A stretch of DNA of 64,000 bases from Sandaracinaceae bacterium (GTDB lineage: Bacteria; Myxococcota_A; Polyangia; Polyangiales; Houyiibacteriaceae): NCBI GenBank assembly GCA_016706685.1, contig JADJJE010000056.1, positions 1-64,000 of the forward strand, written 5' to 3'. Numbering within the stretch: position 1 is the first letter of the stretch; the number at the start of each line of letters is the position of its first letter. Made by a program: the position numbers and the translations under genes. This document shows positions 30,683 to 39,600 of the stretch, one piece after another. The notes under the pieces are model-generated. The model was not told where the DNA came from. It searched no databases and saw nothing but the letters and a program-made list of their open reading frames with translations.

Positions 30683-31354
30683 ATGAAACTCTCGGAGCTC
30701 AAGTGGGACGCGGCGGGTCTCGTGACGGTGGTGGTGCAGGACCGCGAGAGCGGTGAGATCCGCATGCTGGCCCACGCCAACCTCGAAGCCCTCGAGGCCA
30801 CGCTGGCCACGGGCCAGGCGCACTTCTTCAGCCGCTCGCGCAACGAGCTCTGGCTGAAGGGCGAGACCAGCGGCAACACCATCGCGGTGAGCGACGTGTG
30901 GGCCGACTGCGATGGCGACGCCGTGCTGTACCTGGCGTCGCCGGCCGGGCCCAGCTGCCACACGGGCCGAGACACCTGCTTCTTCCGCCACGTCACGACA
31001 GAGGGCGTGGCCGACAGCGCGCACGACCACGGCCGCCCCACGCTCCTGGCGCTCGAGGGGGCGCTCGCCCAGCGGGCCGCGTCCACGGCCGACAAGAGCT
31101 ACACCAAGTCGCTGCTGGACAAGGGCGCCGCCAAGATCGGCGAGAAGATCCGCGAAGAGGCCAACGAAGTCAGCGTAGCCATCGCGCAGGAGCCCGACGA
31201 GAACGTGGCCAGCGAGGCGGCCGACGTGCTGTACCACCTGATGGTGGGGTTGCTGTTCCGCAACATCCCGCTGCGCCGCGTGCAGGCCGTGCTGGGCGCC
31301 CGCTTCGGCGTGTCGGGGCACACCGAGAAGGCCGCGCGCCCGCCCAAGAACTGA
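30683..31354 (+). CDS. hisIE: Bifunctional phosphoribosyl-AMP cyclohydrolase / phosphoribosyl-ATP pyrophosphatase
   Basis: 223 residues. The HisI domain (1-115) has the metal sites WADCDGDAVL and PSCHTGRDTC; the HisE domain (about 125-205) has EKIREEANEV and EAADVLYHLMVGL, the all-alpha NTP-pyrophosphatase motifs. It catalyses steps 2 and 3 of histidine biosynthesis. No other his genes are in the window, as is common when his genes are dispersed. Convergent with the MepA-like gene, whose stop is 3 bp away. Confidence 0.95.
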   Translation: MKLSELKWDAAGLVTVVVQDRESGEIRMLAHANLEALEATLATGQAHFFSRSRNELWLKGETSGNTIAVSDVWADCDGDAVLYLASPAGPSCHTGRDTCFFRHVTTEGVADSAHDHGRPTLLALEGALAQRAASTADKSYTKSLLDKGAAKIGEKIREEANEVSVAIAQEPDENVASEAADVLYHLMVGLLFRNIPLRRVQAVLGARFGVSGHTEKAARPPKN

Positions 31355-31357
31355 CGC

Positions 31358-32386
31358 TCAGGGGGCAGGCGGCGCCGGCGCGGGCTCTTCGCGCGGCGCG
31401 AACACGGTCACCCCTTCGATGACTGGGGGCGCGTCGATTTCCCGGATGGGGTGCTCGCCCGTGAAAGGGGCCAGCAGCGGCGGCACCGGCGTGTCCTCGC
31501 CGATGGACACGTGGAAGTGGAAGTCGTGCAGCGGGTTGTGGCGCTGCATGGGCCGCCCGAACGGGGTCACCAGGCCGCGCGCGTCGAACCAGGCGTGAAA
31601 GCGGTCGCGCACCGTGATGTCGTTGTAGTAGATGCGCACGCGTCCCTCGGTGCACACGGCAAGGATGCGGGCCAGCGCCTCCACCCGGTGCCGCGCGTGC
31701 TCGATGTTCACGTTGGACATGGTCCGGTAGTTGGGCCGATAGCGCCGCGCCCCGAGGTTCTCCACCAGCAGGGTGTTGGGCAGGTAGAGGTCCACGTCCA
31801 CGCCGGTCTTGTGCGTGACGTGGCGCGGCCCGGGCGCGTCCAGGTCGCCGACCAGCAGCTCCTGGTTCGGGAAGCGCGCGCGGAACGCGTGGGCCGTGGC
31901 CAGCATCACGCCCACCAGCGCCGGCCGCCCCCAGGTGTGTTCGTCGATGGTGTTGCGCCAGCGCGTGTAGAGCCCGCCCACCTCGTGGGTGTCCGGCATG
32001 GCCCACTTGCACTCGGGGTACACCGCCCCCGCCGCGCAGGCGGCCGGCCGCGCGATGGGCATGGGCGGCATGCGGCAGTCGATCTCCGAGTCCCAGGCCA
32101 GGGCCTCGCCCGTGGGGACCAGGGTGCCGACCGTCGGGGTTCCCCCGGCTGGGGCCCCGGCCTGAGCAGCCGCGCCTCCGTCCTCGGGGCTGGCATGGGC
32201 GTCCTCCGAGGCACCAGTCGCTGAGTGGGTGTCCCCCGAAGCGCCCGGCGCGCCACCGCTCGGGTGGGTGTCCTCGGTGGTGGCTTCCGTGGTGGGCCCC
32301 TCGGGCTCGGCCCCGCACGCCACGGCGACGGCCAGGCAGAAGGCCCCGAGCGCCGCGAGGCGCACTACGTTGCGGTCGACCGTCAT
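31358..32386 (-). CDS. MepA-like (M74) murein endopeptidase-type lipoprotein
   Basis: 342 residues. Signal peptide with lipobox ...AVACGAE (Cys24), then a ~60-residue low-complexity linker rich in T, E, G and A. The catalytic region shows RHVTHKTGVDVDLYLP, matching the H-x6-D zinc motif of penicillin-insensitive murein endopeptidase/LAS peptidases, and LHDFHFHVSIGED, the H-x-H motif. It probably cleaves peptidoglycan cross-links from a lipid-anchored periplasmic position. It precedes nothing obvious and lies 3 bp downstream of pth, with which it may be co-transcribed. Confidence 0.75.
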   Translation of the reverse strand: MTVDRNVVRLAALGAFCLAVAVACGAEPEGPTTEATTEDTHPSGGAPGASGDTHSATGASEDAHASPEDGGAAAQAGAPAGGTPTVGTLVPTGEALAWDSEIDCRMPPMPIARPAACAAGAVYPECKWAMPDTHEVGGLYTRWRNTIDEHTWGRPALVGVMLATAHAFRARFPNQELLVGDLDAPGPRHVTHKTGVDVDLYLPNTLLVENLGARRYRPNYRTMSNVNIEHARHRVEALARILAVCTEGRVRIYYNDITVRDRFHAWFDARGLVTPFGRPMQRHNPLHDFHFHVSIGEDTPVPPLLAPFTGEHPIREIDAPPVIEGVTVFAPREEPAPAPPAP

Positions 32387-32389
32387 GGT

Positions 32390-32947
32390 TCAGCCCCCGT
32401 GATAGCGGTTCATGGCCACCGTGGCACCGTCGGTGAGGCAGGCCTCGACCATGTCGCAGGCCTTGTCCAGCAGGTCACCCAGCTCGGCGCGTTCGCTGGC
32501 ACCGAAGTCACTCAGCACGTGGGACTCGGTGCGCCCCTGCGGACGCCCAATGCCCACTCGCAGCCGCAGGAAGTCGTTGCCCCCGCAGTGCTGGACCATG
32601 GACTTGAGCCCGTTGTGCCCTGCCGTCCCACCGCCGGTCTTGATGCGCAGCACCCCGAACTCGAGGTCCAGCTCGTCGTGCACGCACAGCACCTGCGGGA
32701 GTGGCACCTTGTAGAACGCCATGGCCGGCTGCACGGACTCGCCGCTCAGGTTCATGAACGTCTGCGGCTTGAGCAGCACCACCTCGTCGGCCCCGAGCTG
32801 GGCCTTGGTGGTGGCGGCCCGAAACTTGTCGCGGAACGCCGCCGCCGACCAGCGCGACGCCAGCCGGTCCACGACCATGAAGCCCACGTTGTGCCGGTTT
32901 CCGCTGTACTTTGGCCCGGGGTTCCCGAGCCCGACGACTAGGTGCAT
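32390..32947 (-). CDS. pth: Peptidyl-tRNA hydrolase
   Basis: 185 residues with the expected MHLVVGLGNPGPKYSGNRHNVGF (catalytic His20 region in NRHNVG), LLKPQTFMNLSG, VHDELDLEFG and GGGTAGHNGLKS motifs. It recycles peptidyl-tRNAs released from stalled ribosomes. Downstream of rplY and prs on the same strand, an arrangement conserved in many bacteria. Confidence 0.97.
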   Translation of the reverse strand: MHLVVGLGNPGPKYSGNRHNVGFMVVDRLASRWSAAAFRDKFRAATTKAQLGADEVVLLKPQTFMNLSGESVQPAMAFYKVPLPQVLCVHDELDLEFGVLRIKTGGGTAGHNGLKSMVQHCGGNDFLRLRVGIGRPQGRTESHVLSDFGASERAELGDLLDKACDMVEACLTDGATVAMNRYHGG

Positions 32948-33063
32948 GGGACTCTTCCTGCTTGCCGCGTGGCCGAGAGAACGCGAAAGGGCGGCGCCGC
33001 GCGAACGTCGCCGCCCTCCATGGGGAGCCGAGGGGACCAGCCGGTGGCCAGCCCCCTAGCGGA

Positions 33064-33690
33064 TCACTTCTTCTTACCCTTGGCCGCCGGGGCCGCCGCC
33101 GCAGCCGCTGCCGCAGCCTCGGCCGCCGCGATGGCGCGACGGTTCTCGGTGACGGACACCAGGGTGCGGTCGGCCGGGAGGGTGGAGCTCACGCCCTCGG
33201 GGAGCACGAGGTCCTTCACGGCGATGAGGTCGCCGAGGTCCAGGCCGGTGACGTCCAGCAAGATCTCCTCGGGGACGAGCTTGGGGGGCGACAGGAGCGG
33301 CACGGTGCGCAGGGTCACGTTGAGCTGGCCGCCCTTGACCACGCCCTTGGCGCGGCCGGTGGTGGCGAGCGGGACCGTCACGCTGACGGCCTTGTCGGGC
33401 GCCACGCTCAGGAAGTCCACGTGAAGCAAGTCACGGGTGACCGGGTCGACCTCGAGGTCACGCACCATGACGAGCGTTTGCTTCCCGTCGAAGGTGAGCT
33501 CGTAGGCGACGTTGCGGCCGCGCTTGCTGCGCAGACCCTTGAGAAGCTCCGTGGGGTTCACCGTGAGCGGCGTCGGTTGGATGCCCGGGCCGTATACGAC
33601 CGCCGGGATCTTGCCGCTCGCACGCAGACGACGAGCCGGCCCCTTTCCGCTCTCTGTGCGGACCTCAGCCTGCAGCGCCATCGTTTCCAT
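33064..33690 (-). CDS. rplY: Ribosomal protein bL25 / general stress protein Ctc type
   Basis: 208 residues: an L25 domain (MALQAEVRTESGKGPARRLRASGKIPAVVYG) and the C-terminal TL5/CTC beta domain (VDFLSVAPDKAVSVTVPL, LDVTGLDLGDLIAVKDL), then an alanine-rich tail ending KGKKK. It binds 5S rRNA in the large subunit. AGGAG about 10 bp before the ATG at 33690 supports this start. It lies between prs and pth. Confidence 0.95.
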   Translation of the reverse strand: METMALQAEVRTESGKGPARRLRASGKIPAVVYGPGIQPTPLTVNPTELLKGLRSKRGRNVAYELTFDGKQTLVMVRDLEVDPVTRDLLHVDFLSVAPDKAVSVTVPLATTGRAKGVVKGGQLNVTLRTVPLLSPPKLVPEEILLDVTGLDLGDLIAVKDLVLPEGVSSTLPADRTLVSVTENRRAIAAAEAAAAAAAAAPAAKGKKK

Positions 33691-33764
33691 GTTGGGTATT
33701 CTCCTGATTTCGTGGGTTCTTGGCCGCGCCGGAGCACCCGCGCGCGGCAAAAGTGGGGGACCGC

Positions 33765-34706
33765 TCAGACGAAGAGCGAGCTGACCGAGTCGCTATGGTG
33801 GATCCGCTTGATGGCCTCGCCAAGCAGACGGGCCACGCTCAGCACCCGGAACTTGCCGGTGGCCACGGCGGCGGCCGAGAGCGGGATGGTGTCGGTGACG
33901 ATCACTTCATCGAGGCAGGACGCGGCGATGCGCTCCACCGCCGGGCCCGAGAGCACCGCGTGGGTGGCCGCCGCGAGCACCTTCTTGGCGCCCTTGTCGG
34001 ACAGGGCCTTGGCGGCGTTGGTGAGCGTCCCGGCCGTGTCGATCATGTCGTCCAGGATGACGCAGTCGCGGTCGCGCACGTCCCCGATGATGTGCATGAC
34101 CTCGCTGACACCGGCGCGCTCGCGGCGCTTGTCGATGATGGCCAGGTCGGCCCCCAGGCGCTTGGCGTAGGCGCGCGTGCGCTCCACACCACCCGCATCC
34201 GGGGACACGTAGACCGGCGGTTCCGTGAAGCGCGGGCGCAAGTGCTCGAGGAACACGGGCATGGCGAAGAGGTGATCGAAGGGGACGTCGAAGAAGCCCT
34301 GGATCTGCGCCGCGTGCAGGTCGATGGCCACGACGCGGTTGATGCCCGAGGCGCTCAACAAGTCCGCCACCAGCTTGGCCGTGATGGGGGTGCGCGGGGC
34401 CGCCTTCCGGTCCTGACGCGCGTATCCATAATAAGGAAGCACGGCGGTGATGGAGCCGGCCGAGGCGCGCTTGAGGGCGTCCGCCATGACCAGCAGCTCC
34501 ATCAGGTGCTCGTTCACCGGGGCACACGTGGGCTGGATCACGTAGACGTCCACGCCGCGGACGTTCTCCTGGATCTCGGCGAAGACCTCGCCGTCGGAGA
34601 AGCGCGGGGTGCGGCAGCGACCGAGGGGAAGCTCCAAATAGCCGGCAATTTGCTTGGCCAGCTCTGGATGAGCGCTGCCCGAGAACACACAGGTGGACTT
34701 GAACAT
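33765..34706 (-). CDS. prs: Ribose-phosphate pyrophosphokinase (PRPP synthetase)
   Basis: 313 residues, class I length. FSGSAHPELAKQIAGYLELPL start, YYGYARQDRK ATP loop, DLHAAQIQGFFDVPFDHL metal/flexible-loop histidine, and the PRPP-binding DDMIDTAGTL motif are present. It makes PRPP for purine, pyrimidine, histidine and tryptophan synthesis. An AAGGAAG ribosome site precedes ATG 34706. First gene of the prs-rplY-pth cluster. Confidence 0.97.
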   Translation of the reverse strand: MFKSTCVFSGSAHPELAKQIAGYLELPLGRCRTPRFSDGEVFAEIQENVRGVDVYVIQPTCAPVNEHLMELLVMADALKRASAGSITAVLPYYGYARQDRKAAPRTPITAKLVADLLSASGINRVVAIDLHAAQIQGFFDVPFDHLFAMPVFLEHLRPRFTEPPVYVSPDAGGVERTRAYAKRLGADLAIIDKRRERAGVSEVMHIIGDVRDRDCVILDDMIDTAGTLTNAAKALSDKGAKKVLAAATHAVLSGPAVERIAASCLDEVIVTDTIPLSAAAVATGKFRVLSVARLLGEAIKRIHHSDSVSSLFV

Positions 34707-34953
34707 CGGGGCTTCCTTGAATGTGTTCACGTGATCTGTGCTCGCAGGACGGGGGCGCGGGGCGTAGCAACAGAGCTCCCCGATGTCAACCGCGCCTCCC
34801 CGGCTTTGCCCTGGTTTTGATGCGTGACGGTCCCTCGTTCCTGTGTAACGGTCGCCGCCTGAGACGCCCGGGACCCCCCGCCGGGCAACGTGGGTTGAGC
34901 GCGAAGGCCACCTGCGGTAGATCTCGCCGTCCCGCTTCCCGGGGTAGAAACCC

Positions 34954-35763
34954 ATGACCGCCACCGTCACGCTCCTCACCGACCGAAACGCGTTCCACGA
35001 TACATGGCGTGCAGCGCTCGAAGCCGCAGGGTTGAGCGTCCTCACGCTGGCCCCGGACGCGCTCGGCTCGCTCACCTCGTCACAGCCCGCGCTCGTCATC
35101 GACGCGGCCTCCACCGGCCTCGACGAAGACGGCCTGCTCGAGGCCGTTGGCTTCGCGCTCGCGTGTCGCTCCGTCACCTGTGTGGATGCGTCCGCGAGCG
35201 AGGCTCCCATCGACGACGTGGTCGACGAGATGTGCCGCGGTCTCGTGGCGCGCAGCACCGCTGACATCGTGCGACTGGCGCAGAGCCTGGCCCGCCGCCT
35301 CGACGACCTGCGCCAGAACAAATTCGAATTCGTGACCATCAGCCCACGAGAGGGCGAGGTGCTCGCCATCCTGGGCGACGGAGGGTCCGTGCTGCTCAAG
35401 CGCCCCCTCTCCCCGGAGGACGACGGCAGCGACGTGGAGTCCATCGACCTCGAGGACAACGCCACGCGCGCCATGCTGGGCCTGGCCTCGGGGATCACGC
35501 TGGCTCTCGAAGCCCGGCGGGTGGGCCCGCGCGGTGCTCTCACGGATGACACCCCCATGGACGGGGCACGGCTCGGCGCTCGCCTGCGCGCTCTGCGGCT
35601 CGAAGCCGGGCTCACGCAGGCCGAGCTGGCGCGTCGAACCGGCATTCACCGCCCCAACATCGCCCGCGTGGAGGCCGGCCGGCACACGCCGTCGCTCGAG
35701 ACCCTGGCGCGCCTCGCCCAGGCCATCGGCGTCTCGACCAGCCACGTGTTGGTCGAAGAGTGA
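34954..35763 (+). CDS. Regulator with receiver-like N terminus and XRE-type HTH
   Basis: 269 residues. The N-terminal ~115 residues alternate strands and helices like a receiver domain (VTLLTDRNAFHDTWRAALE, LVIDAAS where the phospho-acceptor Asp would be), but the set of acidic residues is incomplete. The C terminus is a clear Cro/C1-type helix-turn-helix (GARLRALRLEAGLTQAELARRTGIHRPNIARVEAG). It is probably a DNA-binding regulator, acting on the two genes it overlaps downstream or elsewhere. The 247-bp gap separating it from the divergent prs shows no gene. Confidence 0.8.
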   Translation: MTATVTLLTDRNAFHDTWRAALEAAGLSVLTLAPDALGSLTSSQPALVIDAASTGLDEDGLLEAVGFALACRSVTCVDASASEAPIDDVVDEMCRGLVARSTADIVRLAQSLARRLDDLRQNKFEFVTISPREGEVLAILGDGGSVLLKRPLSPEDDGSDVESIDLEDNATRAMLGLASGITLALEARRVGPRGALTDDTPMDGARLGARLRALRLEAGLTQAELARRTGIHRPNIARVEAGRHTPSLETLARLAQAIGVSTSHVLVEE

Positions 35764-36599
35764 GCGGCGGCACGCCAGAGACCCCGCGCGACGCGTCCAC
35801 CGTGGTGCTGGTGCGCGATGCGGCGGGGGCTGCTGGCGTGGAGGTCTTCCTCATGCGCCGCCACGCACAGGTGGGGTTCCTGGGCGGCATGCACCTGTTC
35901 CCGGGCGGCAAAGTGGACGCGCCGGACCGCGACCCGGCGCTGCACGCCCTCATCCAGGCGGAGGACCTCTCCGCCGCCCCCCGGCGTCTCGGCGAGGACA
36001 TCGACGTGCCCACCGCGCTCGGGCTGTTCATGGCCGCGTTCCGCGAGACCTTCGAGGAGTCGGGCTTGATCCCGGGTGCCGCGCCCGAGGTGGAGCCGGC
36101 TCGCCTGGCGGCCCGCGCGAAGCTGGCCGAGAGCGGCTTCCTGGCCGCCGTGCAGGGCCTCGGCGCCCCGCTCGATCTCGACGCCATGGAGCCGTTCAGC
36201 CGGTGGATCACCCCCGTGGTGGAGACCCGCCGCTTCGACGCGCGCTTTTTCCTGACCGAAGCGCCAGCGCATCAGGAGGGCCTGGCCGACGGCGAAGAGA
36301 CCGACAGCGTGCTGTGGATCGGCGCCCGTGACGCCCTCTCGCAGCACGCCGCCGGCGAGCTCAACCTGCTGCCGCCCACCTGGATGACGCTGAGCGCCCT
36401 CGCCGCGTTCGACAGCGCCGCCGAGGCCATGGCCAGCACGCGGGCCACGCCCACCCCACGGGTCCAGCCGGAGCTGGTCTCCACGCAGGGCGGGTTCACC
36501 CTGTGCTTCCCGGGCGACCCGGCGCACAGCGTCAGCACCCAGGCGCTGCCCGGCCCCACGCGGCTCACGCTGGACGCCGGCCGCTGGCGCGCCGGGTGA
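35760..36599 (+). CDS. NUDIX hydrolase (NUDT7/NUDT19-like)
   Basis: 279 residues. MRRHAQVGFLGGMHLFPGGKVD is the start of the NUDIX domain and GLFMAAFRETFEESGLIP the REx2EExGU catalytic helix; the insertion of about 30 residues between the two halves is typical of NUDT7/19-type coenzyme A or acyl-CoA diphosphatases. The start codon GTG overlaps the regulator's stop, and its own stop overlaps the next start, so the three genes form one operon. Confidence 0.82.
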   Translation: MSGGTPETPRDASTVVLVRDAAGAAGVEVFLMRRHAQVGFLGGMHLFPGGKVDAPDRDPALHALIQAEDLSAAPRRLGEDIDVPTALGLFMAAFRETFEESGLIPGAAPEVEPARLAARAKLAESGFLAAVQGLGAPLDLDAMEPFSRWITPVVETRRFDARFFLTEAPAHQEGLADGEETDSVLWIGARDALSQHAAGELNLLPPTWMTLSALAAFDSAAEAMASTRATPTPRVQPELVSTQGGFTLCFPGDPAHSVSTQALPGPTRLTLDAGRWRAG

Positions 36600-36871
36600 A
36601 GGCGCTGCCCCCGGAGGTCGCGGCCTACAAGCGCACCCCCGAGTTCCGGGAGGACACGATTCCCCCGGCGCTGCGCCGCGCCCACGACACCAAGGCGGGC
36701 ACGTGGGGGCGCATCGTGGTGCTGGAGGGCGAGCTGCTGTACCGGATCCTGGACCCCGCCGTGGAGGAGACCTGGCTCCGGCCCGGCGTGGACGGCGTGG
36801 TGGAGCCCACGGTCCGGCACGAGGTGGAGGCCCCTGGCCCGGTGCGCTTCTACGTGGAGTTCCTGCGCTGA
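36596..36871 (+). CDS. DUF1971 protein (TehB/YeaR-like cupin)
   Basis: 91 residues from GTG 36596, a four-base overlap with the NUDIX gene. LPPEVAAYKRTPEF, TKAGTWGRIVVLEGELLYRIL and VEPTVRHEVEAPGPVRFYVEFLR are the whole DUF1971 domain, a small cupin-fold module also fused to tellurite-resistance TehB. Function is unproven; nitrate/nitrite- or tellurite-linked in other bacteria. Confidence 0.85.
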   Translation: MKALPPEVAAYKRTPEFREDTIPPALRRAHDTKAGTWGRIVVLEGELLYRILDPAVEETWLRPGVDGVVEPTVRHEVEAPGPVRFYVEFLR

Positions 36872-36875
36872 AGCC

Positions 36876-38165
36876 CTACACCACCCGCAGGTCGATCGTG
36901 TTCGGGATGTCGCAGCACACGATGACCACGGTGCCGTCGCTGATGGCCACGCGGCGGCTGTAGGTCACGGCCATGCGGCCCGAGGCCATGCTCACGTAGG
37001 GGCGCGTGGTGTAGGTGACGCTGCCGTCGGCCACGCCCAGGAAGTAATCCTTCAGGGCCAGGTCGGTGCCGGCCACGGCGGGACGGAAGCTGGCCTTGCG
37101 GGGGCCCTCGAAGCGCAGCCAGGTCGACGTCAGCTGGATGCCGCTCTCGTCGAGGACGTAGAGGGCCTCTAGCCCCGTGACCGCGTCCAGCGTGTCGGCG
37201 GCGGCGAGTTCGAGGGTGCCCAGCGAGGCGCGCACCAGGCGGCCCACCACGGAGTTCACCACGCGGTCGTGACGCTGCCGCAGCTTGCGGCGCCGGTCGA
37301 GCTCCAGCTCGGCGCGGGCACGCAGCAGCGGACGACGCGACGCGATCTCGACCTCGGCGCCGGCGGTGCCCAACGAGATGTCGGCGTTGGGGCGGGCCAG
37401 CAGGAAGCCCTGGAACAGGTCGATGCCCATCATGGACAGCTCGACCAGGTCTTGGTCGCGCTCCACGCCCTCGGCGATGACCACGGCCCCGATGGCGCGG
37501 GCCAGCTCCGCCACGGACCGGCAGGCCTCGCGGCGCGGGATGGACGAGGCTGCGCCGTGCACCAGCGCGCGGTCGATCTTGAGGATGTCCGGCTCGATGC
37601 GCACCAGGCGCTCCGGGTTCGAGTGCCCGGTGCCGTAGTCGTCCACGGCGATGAGGAAGCCCTCGGCCTTGCGGTCCTCCACGAAGCGCACCAGCGCGTC
37701 CAGATTGGGGGCGCGCCCCTCCAGCACCTCGATGACCACACGCTCGGGGGCGATGTGGTTGCGCATCACCGTCCGCAGGAACTGCTTCGGGTCGTCGTCC
37801 ACCGCGCCGAGCGTGCGCGTGTCCCAGTTCAGCGTGAGGATGACGTCGTGCGGCTTGGTGCTCTCGGCGAAGACCTCGATGGCATGCCGCCGACAGAAGC
37901 GGTCGAACGGTGCCAAGAGCCCCACGCGCTCGGCGTCCGCGAAGAGCGAGAGCGGCGGGATCGTCTCGCCGGTCTTGAGGTCCTTCGCGCGGCTGAGCGC
38001 CTCGACGGCCCACGTGGTGCCCGTACGCATGGACACGATGGGCTGGAAGTCCGTGCGCAGCTGACCACGGCTCACCAAGACCGGCGGAGTGGTCTCGCGC
38101 ACCGCACGCTCTCGGGGCGTATCGGTGCCGTCGCTGTCGTCTGCGTTCCTGCTCTCGTCGGTCAT
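36876..38165 (-). CDS. EAL-domain c-di-GMP phosphodiesterase with C-terminal cache-like domain
   Basis: 429 residues, cytoplasmic. The EAL domain (about 35-260) has Glu55 in VEALSR, Asn113 in LNWD, Glu146 in VIEVLEG, DDYGTG at 175-180, Lys196 in LKIDR and Glu232 in VIAEGVE, all the residues needed for catalysis. A basic helical linker follows, then a C-terminal sensor-like domain (GLEALYVLDESGIQLTSTW, FRPAVAGTDLALKDYFLGV, YTTRPYVSMASGRMAVTYSR) resembling a PDC/cache fold. A cache domain after the output domain and without membrane segments is unusual. It should lower c-di-GMP, opposing the GGDEF protein at 42.5 kb. Confidence 0.9.
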   Translation of the reverse strand: MTDESRNADDSDGTDTPRERAVRETTPPVLVSRGQLRTDFQPIVSMRTGTTWAVEALSRAKDLKTGETIPPLSLFADAERVGLLAPFDRFCRRHAIEVFAESTKPHDVILTLNWDTRTLGAVDDDPKQFLRTVMRNHIAPERVVIEVLEGRAPNLDALVRFVEDRKAEGFLIAVDDYGTGHSNPERLVRIEPDILKIDRALVHGAASSIPRREACRSVAELARAIGAVVIAEGVERDQDLVELSMMGIDLFQGFLLARPNADISLGTAGAEVEIASRRPLLRARAELELDRRRKLRQRHDRVVNSVVGRLVRASLGTLELAAADTLDAVTGLEALYVLDESGIQLTSTWLRFEGPRKASFRPAVAGTDLALKDYFLGVADGSVTYTTRPYVSMASGRMAVTYSRRVAISDGTVVIVCCDIPNTIDLRVV

Positions 38166-38295
38166 TCGAGCCCTGGGGGTGGCTGCCTTCGAACCCTATC
38201 GGTCGAGGCTAGAGTGCACCCGTTTCGTTCCGATTTCGGAGCGGTAACGATTGACGCGACGTGACCGTTCCGGCCGCTTCGTGCGACGCTGAGCC

Positions 38296-38841
38296 ATGGG
38301 CCTGATGCCTCCCTACGATCCGTTCACCGATGTGGCGCTGCTGTGGGGTGTGGTGCGCGTCCTCAGTTGTGAACCTGCCAGCCCCACATGGCGGAACCCC
38401 GGCGTGGTGACGCTCGCCGTGGAGCAGACGCTGCGAGGCCCGCTGCCGGCGCAGGTCACGGTCTGCTTCGAGGCTCCGCGCGAGGCGGGCCAGGAGCGCT
38501 TCTACGCGGTGCGCAGCGCCACGCCGGAAGACGCCGCGCGGCAGCTGGCGCAGCTGGACGAGCGCAGCATAGCGGTGCCCGCGCTCGGCTCGCGCGTCAT
38601 CGTGTGGCTCCTACCACCGGCTCCACCGCCTGTGCTGCCCGAGGGGTTTCTGATGGGACCGCCGGGTGGGCCGACGGTCCTGCCGCCGGGGATGACCGTC
38701 ACACCGCCAGCGCCCGTGGGTGGCTTCTGGACGATCCCCACGCTGCGCCAGTTCTCGCCCAGCGACCTGCCCATGCAGCAGCGTTGGATCGAGTACAGCG
38801 CGTCGGTCGAAGCCACTGTGCGGCGGCGCCTCGGCGTCTGA
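38296..38841 (+). CDS. Hypothetical protein, 181 aa
   Basis: 181 residues. The N-terminal half has the beta-strand pattern of small exported or cytoplasmic adhesion-like domains (VVTLAVEQTLRGPLPAQVTVCFEA), then a proline/glycine-rich stretch (LPPAPPPVLPEGFLMGPPGG). There is no signal peptide. Not recognised. Convergent with the exonuclease gene. Confidence 0.5.
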   Translation: MGLMPPYDPFTDVALLWGVVRVLSCEPASPTWRNPGVVTLAVEQTLRGPLPAQVTVCFEAPREAGQERFYAVRSATPEDAARQLAQLDERSIAVPALGSRVIVWLLPPAPPPVLPEGFLMGPPGGPTVLPPGMTVTPPAPVGGFWTIPTLRQFSPSDLPMQQRWIEYSASVEATVRRRLGV

Positions 38842-38874
38842 CTCCGACTGGGGGGGAGAAGCCCTCGCGGTCGG

Positions 38875-39516
38875 TCAGGCCGGCGACACGGCAGGCAGCT
38901 CGGCGGTGAGACCCAGCGTGGCGCCCGCGGCCACCAGCGCCCTCGCGATGCGCGCGATGTTGCGGCAGTCGTCGATGCCGCGATGGTGACGACCCTCGAG
39001 TGAGAGCCCCAGCTTGGTGAGCATGTGCGGCATGCCAGCGGGCCCGCGCTTCTCCTTCATGGTGGCGCGAAAGGGGTGCTTGATGTTGATCCAGCGGCGA
39101 TAGGCCAGGGGCACGCCATGGGGATCGAGCCCGACCGCGCGCAGCTGCGCCGGGAGCATGGTCTTGAGGTCCCAGTCCCCACACGTCACGAACGCGTAGG
39201 GCAGGCCCTGCTGGGTGGGGACCCGTGGCAGGCCGTGCGCGAGCATCCACGCCTGATGCGCGGCGAACACGTCCACGAACGCGGGCGCGCCATCCACGTC
39301 ACCCTGGTGAATGCCCGTGAGCTCCGTGCAGAAGGGCGTGAGCACCGGGTGGTGGGTGGGCCGCACGAACGACTCGAACTCGGCCACCACGTCGAGCGTG
39401 TGCGCGGACAGCAGCACCGACGGGAACTCGATGATCTCCTGCGGGCTCGGTGGGTTGGTGTCGTCACAGGTGGCCTCGAAGTCGAGGACCACCAAGTAGT
39501 CGAGCGGATGGGTCAT
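38875..39516 (-). CDS. DEDDh-type 3'-5' exonuclease (ERI1-like)
   Basis: 213 residues from ATG 39516. VVLDFEATC gives ExoI with the first Asp and Glu, CGDWDLKTML the second Asp, and HHRGIDDCRNIARI the ExoIII His and Asp. Spacing and the EIIEFPSVLL strand match the ERI1/Snipper group of exonucleases seen on structured RNA or DNA. Divergent from the hybrid kinase, 84 bp apart. Codons upstream of 39516 in this frame do not resemble the family. Confidence 0.87.
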   Translation of the reverse strand: MTHPLDYLVVLDFEATCDDTNPPSPQEIIEFPSVLLSAHTLDVVAEFESFVRPTHHPVLTPFCTELTGIHQGDVDGAPAFVDVFAAHQAWMLAHGLPRVPTQQGLPYAFVTCGDWDLKTMLPAQLRAVGLDPHGVPLAYRRWINIKHPFRATMKEKRGPAGMPHMLTKLGLSLEGRHHRGIDDCRNIARIARALVAAGATLGLTAELPAVSPA

Positions 39517-39600
39517 GGCGGCGTGGTCGGCCGCCCATTGTGTCATTTGCGTCACGCATGTGCCCGCGTGCAGGCGATACGTGTATCTTCGCGCCACGTC

